DNA of 64,000 bases from DASQZK01 sp963763215. Lineage in GTDB: Bacteria; Bacteroidota; Bacteroidia; Bacteroidales; GCA-2748055. Position 1 is the first letter of the stretch. Each line of letters begins with the position of its first letter. Under the pieces are notes generated by a model that saw nothing but the letters and a program-made list of their open reading frames with translations, ran no database searches and was not told where the DNA came from. The stretch lies in assembly GCA_963763215.1 (NCBI GenBank), contig CAVXNX010000010.1, positions 124,001 through 188,000 on the forward strand. The letters are read 5' to 3'. The position numbers were made by a program, and so were the translations under genes. Shown in pieces: positions 58,194 to 64,000 of this stretch.

Positions 58194-58571
58194 ATGAATT
58201 TCCCCGATAATTTAAAGTACACCAAAGAGCATGAATGGATCAGGCTCGAAGGCCGGGAAGCCGTGGTCGGCATCACCGAATTTGCCACCTCCGAACTGGG
58301 CGACATCGTCTTCATTGAAATTGAAACCGAAGGCGAATCACTCGGGCAGGGCGACAGTTTTGGCACCGTTGAAGCCGTAAAAACCGTTTCCGACCTGTTT
58401 ATGCCCATAGCCGGCAAGGTGACGGGCATCAACCCCAAACTGGCCGACACGCCGGAAATCGTCAATGAAGATCCGTATGGTGAAGGCTGGCTGATCAGGA
58501 TCGCGGTCGATGATCCTTCATCAGCCGACGATTTGCTTTCAGCGGCTGATTACCGGAAAGAAGTGGAATGA
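58194..58571 (+). CDS. gcvH: Glycine cleavage system H protein
   Basis: The lipoyl carrier of the glycine cleavage system, which shuttles the methylamine group between P, T and L proteins. In 125 residues it shows the lipoyl domain with the modified lysine at Lys63 (GTVEAVKTVSD), preceded by VGITEFATSELGDIVFIE and followed by GKVTGINPKLADTPEIVNEDPYGEGWL. Intact. ruvA-sprA-gcvH linkage is a phylum-typical arrangement; a functional reason for it is not known. A terminator follows. Confidence 0.95.
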   Translation: MNFPDNLKYTKEHEWIRLEGREAVVGITEFATSELGDIVFIEIETEGESLGQGDSFGTVEAVKTVSDLFMPIAGKVTGINPKLADTPEIVNEDPYGEGWLIRIAVDDPSSADDLLSAADYRKEVE

Positions 58572-58624
58572 TCCGGCACACGGCCCGGGCAACGAGCATG
58601 CTCCGGGTTGGACCCGTAAAGAAC

Positions 58625-58665
58625 AAAAAAAGAGAGGGTGCCCCGTGGTACCCTCTCTTTTTTTT
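58625..58665. terminator. Bidirectional rho-independent terminator between gcvH and infB
   Basis: The inverted repeat AAAAAAGAGAGGGT / ACCCTCTCTTTTTT with a 10-nt loop (GCCCCGTGGT) is flanked by an A tract on the left and a T tract on the right. It can therefore end both the plus-strand gcvH transcript and the minus-strand rimP-nusA-infB transcript. Confidence 0.85.
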
Positions 58666-58696
58666 CCCGTTCCCGGCTATTTCTTTTCCGGGAAGA

Positions 58697-61687
58697 TTAA
58701 AGTTTCTTCTTCACTTCGGTTTCCTTATAGGCTTCGATCACGTCACCGACCTTAATGTCGTTGAAGTTCTGGATATTCAGACCACATTCGAGTCCCGAGA
58801 CCACTTCTTTGGCGTCGTCTTTAAAGCGTTTCAGGGATCCGAGTTCGCCTGCATACACCACGATACCTTCACGGATGATCCTGACCTTGGAACTCCGGCT
58901 GATCTTTCCTTCCTTGACCATGCAACCGGCGACGTTTCCGACCTTGGTGACCTTAAATGTTTCGATCACCTCGAGGGTGGCGGTCACTTCTTCCCGGATT
59001 TCGGGAGAAAGCATCCCTTCCATAGCAGCTCTGATCTCCTCGATGGCATCGTAGATGATGGAATAGAGACGGATGTCGATCTGTTCCTTTTCCGCCAGTT
59101 TCCGGGCGCTTAATGAAGGCCTGACCTGGAAGCCGATGATCACGGCATCCGAAGCGGCAGCCAGGAGGACGTCCGATTCGGAGATTTGTCCCACCGCTTT
59201 ATGTTTGATATTGACCTGGATCTCTTCGGTGGAGAGCTTCAGCAACGAGTCGCTGAGGGCTTCAACGGATCCGTCCACATCACCTTTCACAATGACATTC
59301 AGTTCCTTGAAGTTACCGATGGCGATACGCCGGCCGATCTCATCGAGGGTGATATGTTTCTGCGTCCGGAGTTCCTGTTCCCGTTGGAGTTGTTCCCGCC
59401 TGTTGGCGATTTCCTTGGCTTCGCGGTCATTGTCCATGACGTTGAACCTGTCGCCGGCCTGCGGCGCACCGTTGAGTCCGAGGATCAGTGCGGGCGTTGA
59501 AGGTCCGGCGCTGTCGATGCGGTTGTTCCGCTCATTGTACATGGCCTTGACGTGTCCGAAATGGCTTCCGGCGAGAAGGACATCGCCGATCGACAGGGTG
59601 CCCGTTTCCACCAGGATGGTGGCGATATAACCGCGGCCCTTATCGAGTGACGATTCGATGACCGTACCGATGGCTTTCCTGTCGGGGTTGGCTTTCAGGT
59701 CGAGAAGTTCCGCTTCGAGCAGGACTTTCTCGAGCAGGTCCTCGATTCCGGTTCCGTTTTTGGCTGAAATTTCCTGGGACTGGTACTTGCCGCCCCAGTC
59801 TTCCACGAGGTAGTTCATATTGGCCAGTTCTTCCTTGATCTTTTCGGGATTGGCCGAAGGTTTATCGACCTTGTTGATGGCGAAGACGATGGGCACGTTG
59901 GCTGCGGAAGCATGGTTGATGGCTTCCACCGTCTGGGGCATGACCCCGTCGTCGGCTGCGACCACGATGATGGCCACGTCGGTCACCTGGGCACCACGGG
60001 CCCTCATGGCGGTAAAGGCTTCATGGCCCGGCGTGTCGAGGAAGGTGATCTGCCGGCCATCGTCGAGCTGAACGGCGTAAGCACCGATATGCTGAGTAAT
60101 GCCTCCCGCCTCACCGGCGATAACGTTCGAATGCCGGATATAATCGAGGAGTTTGGTCTTCCCATGGTCGACATGTCCCATGACTGTGACGATGGGGGGC
60201 CGGGGAATAAGACCTTCCGGCGATTCATCCTCTTCTTCGTCGAGGGTATCCTGGAGATCAATGCTCACAAATTCGACCTTATAATTGAATTCGTCGGCCA
60301 CGAGGGAAAGTGTTTCGGCATCGAGGCGCTGGTTTATCGACACGAAAAGGCCTAGATTCATACAGGTCTGGATCACTTCGTTTACCGGCACGTTCATCAT
60401 ATTGGCCAGCTCGCTCACGGAAACGAATTCCGTCACCTTGATGGTGTGTTTGCTTTCCTCCAGCCGTTCCATTTCCTCACGCTGCCGCTGGTGGACCGTG
60501 TCGCGTTTTTCCCGCCGGTATTTGGATCCTTTGGATTTCCCTTTGGAGGTCAGTTTGGCCAGGGTATCCTTGATCTGTTTTTGTACGTCTTCCTCATTGA
60601 CCTCGGGGCGGTGAAGTTTTTTCTTTCTTTTCCCGGCAACGGGCCGTTCTTTGCGGCTGGCGGCTGATTTATCCCGGTCTTCCGGGCCGGCTTCCTTGCG
60701 GATACGTTTCCGTTTTTTCTTCCCTTCCTGCCGGCTGTCCTGGTTGCTTGAGGCCACGGGTTTTTTCTTCTGATCTTTCCGTTCCTGCGGAAGTTCGATC
60801 CTCCCCACAACGGTAGGTCCGGACAACTTTTCGATCACCGTCGGGATCATGTTCTCAGCTTCGGCCTTTTCACGGCGCGAGGCTTCGGTTTCCTTCTCCT
60901 TCTCCACCGATTTTCCGGCTTCATCACCGGCTGCCGGAGCGGTTTTTTCTTCCGGCTTCTCAGCAGCTGCCGTTGTTTCCGCCGGTTTCGTTTCCGCCGG
61001 TTTCTCAGGGGCTTCGGCCTCTTCTTTTTTCCTGGCCGCTGCTTTATCTTTCTTTTTCCGGCCTTCGTCGAGGTCGATTTTCCCGACAACCTTTAACCCG
61101 GGCTTTTCCCTCTCAGGTTCTTTAGCTGCGGTTTCCGTAGCAGGCTGTTCTTCCTTTTTGGGTTTTTCTTCGGCCTCGGGAGCGGGTTTCACCGTTTCGG
61201 CGGGTTTTTGTTCCACTGCCGGCATTTCCTTCTTCTCTTCTGGTTCCCTGGCGGGTTTTTTCTTTCCCTGGACTTCATCGAGATCAACCTTACCGACCAC
61301 CTTAGGTCCCATCTGCACCGGTTTTTCCGGAGCTTTTTCCTCCACCGGCTTCTTCGGCTCCTGTTTGGGGCTGCCGGCAGAGGTGTCCTTTACAAGAAAT
61401 TCTTCTTCCTCTTCCTCGGCCTCCGCCGTCTCCTCCACATCATCAATGGAAATGGATTCCTTTTTCTCGCGCAGGTTTTTCAGACTGAATTTCTCAGATT
61501 TCTTCTTCTCATCAAGGTCAGAACTGTACTCCTTGACCAGCAGATCATAAAGTTCAGGGGCCACCTTGCCGTTCGGGTCTACGTCAATGTTGTGTCCTTT
61601 CTTGTGAAGGAAATCAACAATGGTAGAGATCCCAACATTGAACTCCCTGGCGATCTTACTGAGTCTAATTGCTTTTTTTTCTGTCAT
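58697..61687 (-). CDS. infB: Translation initiation factor IF-2
   Basis: A 996-residue GTPase that places fMet-tRNA on the 30S subunit and promotes subunit joining. The N-terminal IF2N domain (RLSKIAREFNVGISTIVDFL) is followed by a long low-complexity Lys/Glu/Pro/Ala region (about 60-400) that carries three copies of a (K/T)VVG(K/R)(V/I)(D/E)L motif. The G domain begins near residue 500 with GHVDHGKT, DTPGHEAF and NKVD. The C-terminal domains include VIVKGDVDGSVEAL and IDIRLYSIIYDAIEEI. The frame is completely intact, in contrast with nusA and rimP in the same operon. Confidence 0.95.
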   Translation of the reverse strand: MTEKKAIRLSKIAREFNVGISTIVDFLHKKGHNIDVDPNGKVAPELYDLLVKEYSSDLDEKKKSEKFSLKNLREKKESISIDDVEETAEAEEEEEEFLVKDTSAGSPKQEPKKPVEEKAPEKPVQMGPKVVGKVDLDEVQGKKKPAREPEEKKEMPAVEQKPAETVKPAPEAEEKPKKEEQPATETAAKEPEREKPGLKVVGKIDLDEGRKKKDKAAARKKEEAEAPEKPAETKPAETTAAAEKPEEKTAPAAGDEAGKSVEKEKETEASRREKAEAENMIPTVIEKLSGPTVVGRIELPQERKDQKKKPVASSNQDSRQEGKKKRKRIRKEAGPEDRDKSAASRKERPVAGKRKKKLHRPEVNEEDVQKQIKDTLAKLTSKGKSKGSKYRREKRDTVHQRQREEMERLEESKHTIKVTEFVSVSELANMMNVPVNEVIQTCMNLGLFVSINQRLDAETLSLVADEFNYKVEFVSIDLQDTLDEEEDESPEGLIPRPPIVTVMGHVDHGKTKLLDYIRHSNVIAGEAGGITQHIGAYAVQLDDGRQITFLDTPGHEAFTAMRARGAQVTDVAIIVVAADDGVMPQTVEAINHASAANVPIVFAINKVDKPSANPEKIKEELANMNYLVEDWGGKYQSQEISAKNGTGIEDLLEKVLLEAELLDLKANPDRKAIGTVIESSLDKGRGYIATILVETGTLSIGDVLLAGSHFGHVKAMYNERNNRIDSAGPSTPALILGLNGAPQAGDRFNVMDNDREAKEIANRREQLQREQELRTQKHITLDEIGRRIAIGNFKELNVIVKGDVDGSVEALSDSLLKLSTEEIQVNIKHKAVGQISESDVLLAAASDAVIIGFQVRPSLSARKLAEKEQIDIRLYSIIYDAIEEIRAAMEGMLSPEIREEVTATLEVIETFKVTKVGNVAGCMVKEGKISRSSKVRIIREGIVVYAGELGSLKRFKDDAKEVVSGLECGLNIQNFNDIKVGDVIEAYKETEVKKKL

Positions 61688-61741
61688 ACCCTGAATTATC
61701 CTGTTTTTGCGGAATCGCTAAATTATAATAATCGGTTTTAA

Positions 61742-62981
61742 TTATTCAAATTCCGCTTTTAAAATTTTCATTACTTCGTTAATCGTTTCTTCCTCAAGAT
61801 CAGTCCTGTTGACCAGTTCCGCCGGGGAGAGTTCCAGGACAGACTTGGCGGTATCGCAACCGATGGCTTTCAGTTCATCAATGATCCAGCTTTCGATTTC
61901 ATCGGCGAACTCATCGAGGTTGACATCTTCATCGTCTTCCCCGCCGGCTTCGCGGTAGACATCGATTTCATACCCGGTAAGCTGGCTGGCCAGCCTGATA
62001 TTCAGTCCTCCTTTCCCGATGGCCAGGGAAACTTCCCTTGGTTCGAGGTAAACGTCGGCGCTTTTTTCATCATCAAAGATCTTGATATTGCTGATCTTGG
62101 CCGGGCTGAGGGCCCTGGAGATGAACAGCTGAACATTGTTGGTGAAGTTAATCACATCGATATTCTCATTCTTCAGTTCCCTGACGATCCCATGGATGCG
62201 GGATCCTTTCATCCCGACGCAGGCACCCACCGGGTCGATTCTTTCGTCGTAGGATTCAACGGCCACCTTTGCCCTCTCACCCGGGACACGCACAATTTTC
62301 TTGATGGTGATCAGTCCGTCAAAGATCTCCGGCACCTCGAGCTCGAACAACCGTTCCAGGAAGACCGGGGAGGTACGTGAAAGGATGATCAGCGGATTGT
62401 TGTTCTTCATATCGACTTTGATGACCACTGCCCGGATGGTGTCCCCTTTCCGGAAATAATCCGAAGGGATCTGTTCCGATTTGGGCAGGATCAGCTCATT
62501 GCCTTCATCATCAAGGACCAGGATCTCACGTTTCCATACCTGGTAAACTTCACCGGTGATGATCTCGCCGATGCGGTCTTTGTATTTGACGTATACATTG
62601 TTCTTTTCAAGTTCGAGAATCCTGGCGGTCAGGTTTTGTCTCAGCGCCAGGATCGCACGACGGCCGAAACTCTCAAGCTTCACTTCATCGGTCACCTCTT
62701 CCCCCACCTCGTAATCATCATCAATAAGCTTGGCTTTTGATAAGCGGGATCTGGAAAATCGGATCTTCAACATTACCATCTTCAACCACTTCACGGTTCC
62801 TCCAGATCTCGAAGTCACCCTTATCGATGTTTATGATAATGTCGAAATTTTCATCTGATCCGTATTTCTTAATCAGCATACTGCGAAAAACATCCTCGAG
62901 AACGCTCATCATGGTTACCCGGTCAATGTTTTTCAGTTCTTTGAACTCTGCAAATGTGTCAATCAAATTTATACTTTCCAT
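61742..62981 (-). CDS. nusA: Transcription termination/antitermination factor NusA, frameshifted
   Basis: NusA binds RNA polymerase and modulates pausing, termination and rRNA antitermination. The N-terminal domain (MESINLIDTFAEFKELKNID, MSVLEDVFRSMLIKKYG) ends at a break near 62745, where IPLSKAKLIDDDYEVGEEV resumes. Then come the S1 domain (ARILELEKNNVYVKYKDRIGEIITGEV), KH1/KH2 (VGACVGMKGSRIHGIVREL; LAIGKGGLNIRLASQLTGYEI) and an acidic helical tail with a helix-hairpin-helix-like end (LSPAELVNRTDLEEETI). About 413 residues. Lies 54 bp upstream of infB and 17 bp downstream of rimP. Confidence 0.93.
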
Positions 62982-62998
62982 TTCCTGAATTAAATTTC

Positions 62999-63467
62999 TT
63001 ATTTAAAAGAAAGGACCGCTTTGGTTGTTTTTATCTGGTCAAATAATAAATGAACGGTTTCCCTGATCACCTGCTTTTTCTTCCGGCCCTCTTCCCTGAC
63101 CGTTTTTTCCACTTCCAGGTCAATCCCGTCCTTGTCATAATCCTTTCAGTACGCCCGAATAGCGGGTGCCATCCTGCAGGACGACTTTCACCTCTTTGCC
63201 GGTGTATTTCCGGTATTGTTGTTCAACCACAAAACCCATATCCAGCCCGGGCGACGACACTTCGAGATCATAATCTTCGTCATCCCTGTTCACCACTCCG
63301 GTTATATGCCGGCTCATCTCCACACATTCATCAAGGGTGATGCCTTCGGGCTTATCGATAAAGACCTGTACCCGGTTTCCCGGTCTGACCACTATATCCA
63401 CCAGGAACCGCGGAGTGCCCTCAAGCTTTTCTCTGACAACCTTTTCGAACGTTTCCTTTTTCAACAT
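62999..63467 (-). CDS. rimP: Ribosome maturation factor RimP, frameshifted near the C-terminus
   Basis: RimP is needed for 30S subunit assembly. From the ATG at 63467 (MLKKETFEKVVREKL) the protein shows VDIVVRPGNRVQVFIDKPEGITLDECVEMSR, DYDLEVSSPGLDM and the C-terminal SH3-like domain start YTGKEVKVVLQDGTRYSGVLKG. One indel near 63143 breaks the frame; the tail continues as KDGIDLEVEKTVREEGRKK to a stop at 62999. About 155 residues, normal. An in-frame ATG at 63485 is an alternative start. First gene of the rimP-nusA-infB operon. Confidence 0.88.
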
Positions 63468-63487
63468 ATCCTTTACAGGTAACAAAA

Positions 63488-63507
63488 TAGGGGACTTCAG
63501 TCCCCTA
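63488..63507 (-). promoter_or_regulatory. 20-nt palindrome in the rimP leader
   Basis: TAGGGGACTTCAGTCCCCTA is a near-perfect palindrome (only the central two bases fail) located 21 bp upstream of the rimP ATG at 63467 and downstream of the predicted promoter. In RNA it would form a strong 8-9 bp hairpin with a small loop next to the translation start. It could affect translation or mRNA stability, or be an operator. Confidence 0.5.
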
Positions 63508-63533
63508 GGTCTTCAATACCTTTCCAACGGCCG

Positions 63534-63564
63534 CAAAAATACGAATAAACATTTAAATCACAAA
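63534..63564 (-). promoter_or_regulatory. Promoter of the rimP-nusA-infB operon
   Basis: On the reverse strand TTTG (63561-63564) and TATTTTTG (63534-63541) are separated by exactly 19 bp, an ideal Bacteroidota promoter. The leader to the rimP start is about 60 nt and contains the palindrome at 63488-63507. Confidence 0.7.
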
Positions 63565-63603
63565 ATTTTAGAAAGTAATGTTAAGAACGTGAGCCAAATC
63601 AGA

Positions 63604-63810
63604 TTACATGCTCTCCATGGTGTCCGGCGGGCGGCTCCCGGGTGTTTCCTGAAGATCCGCTTCACGGGGGGTGACGTTCATGTCGTTATCGCCGTGTTTT
63701 TCGTGGATAGTCCGGGCCCGTGGAGGGAGGAACATGTGCCAGGCCGCTCATTTTCCGCATCGTACCAACCGCGTTCGTCGGGAATCTGAAGAACGAACCG
63801 GCTCCAATAT
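63604..63810 (-). CDS. Possible C-terminal tail of an unidentified, frameshifted gene
   Basis: On the reverse strand two adjacent phases give protein-like sequence: LQIPDERGWYDAENERP, then after a shift near 63738 HMFLPPRARTIHEKHGDNDM and a polar tail ending TMESM before TAA at 63604-63606. I recognise no family, and upstream of 63810 no frame is convincing up to the window edge. Given the indel rate in this sequence, it could be the end of a real gene entering from the right. It could equally be chance. Confidence 0.25.
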
Positions 63811-64000
63811 TACCGGGACCGGCGAAGCCCTCCATCCGGGTTGTTTAATTGATGTTTCTGCGCAGATTTCCTGTCCTATGGATAATCCCTGTCTAAGCGG
63901 TCGCGCGGGTCGCGCCATTAGAAATTAAAAAAATTGAAAAAAACTGTTCCGGCAGGGTGATTTTTCAGCAGAATTTCAATTAAGAAGAAAAACGGATATG
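63811..64000. other. Window edge without an assignable gene
   Basis: No frame gives recognisable protein. Small GC-rich palindromic bits (GGTCGCGCGGGTCGCGCC near 63899-63916) and an A-rich stretch are present. Any gene here would have to be read beyond the window. Confidence 0.3.

Overview
The window looks like a chromosomal segment of a Bacteroidota bacterium, probably an anaerobic or micro-aerobic member of the Bacteroidales/Marinilabiliales side. The evidence is the ruvA-sprA-gcvH gene order, which is typical of the phylum; lineage-typical families (DUF4837, DUF6599, DUF3575-like, SiaC/DUF1987); a menaquinone enzyme of the futalosine pathway (mqnC); an initiator tRNA with a U1-U72 mismatch; and promoters of the Bacteroidota form TTTG-N19-TAnnTTTG. 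Superoxide reductase and a ferredoxin-type aldo/keto reductase suit a low-oxygen lifestyle. Genus and species cannot be named from this sequence.

Layout. 0-4 kb: tRNA-Ser(GGA), then ansA, tatD and gdhA on the minus strand. 4-6.2 kb: a gene-free block of tandem and inverted repeats. 6.2-14 kb: dprA, a small membrane protein and proline dehydrogenase (minus), then aroA, a lipoprotein sulfatase and an MFS exporter (plus), then tadA (minus). 14-24 kb: aspS, three related outer-membrane proteins, rnhB with an overlapping glycosyltransferase, a flippase, a small DNA-binding-like protein with siaC, and a 7TM sensor kinase. 24-31 kb: a VirJ-like hydrolase, an amino acid permease, a GH28-like glycosidase, and a Tat-exported Fe-S aldo/keto reductase paired with DUF6599. 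31-36 kb: SWIM-SNF2 helicase, initiator tRNA, a glycosidase fragment and a repeat cluster. 36-43.5 kb: superoxide reductase, M23 peptidase, dxr, rseP, tatA, a lytic transglycosylase, a DUF4837 lipoprotein and mqnC. 43.7-48.8 kb: pepA, pdxA and maeB. 48.8-50 kb: a repeat-rich spacer. 50-58.6 kb: ruvA, sprA (core of the type IX secretion translocon) and gcvH. 58.7-63.5 kb: the rimP-nusA-infB operon on the minus strand.

A dominant property is broken reading frames. Sixteen recognisable genes, including ones expected to be essential (nusA, rimP, dxr, rseP), are split by one to about fifteen small indels, while their neighbours (infB, maeB, aspS, histidine kinase) are fully open. The homologous sequence continues in another frame immediately after each break and total lengths stay normal. 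Consensus or assembly errors are therefore far more likely than decay. Such genes are listed as single spans with break positions.

I found no CRISPR array, prophage, conjugative element, transposase or recognisable defence island, and no gene cluster I would confidently call a new system. The less ordinary material is the dense family of short tandem repeats and fold-back (REP/MITE-like) elements between genes, a glycosidase fragment abutting the 3' end of the initiator tRNA gene, a stand-alone siaC with a small helix-rich partner, and a repeated short motif in the IF-2 N-terminus.
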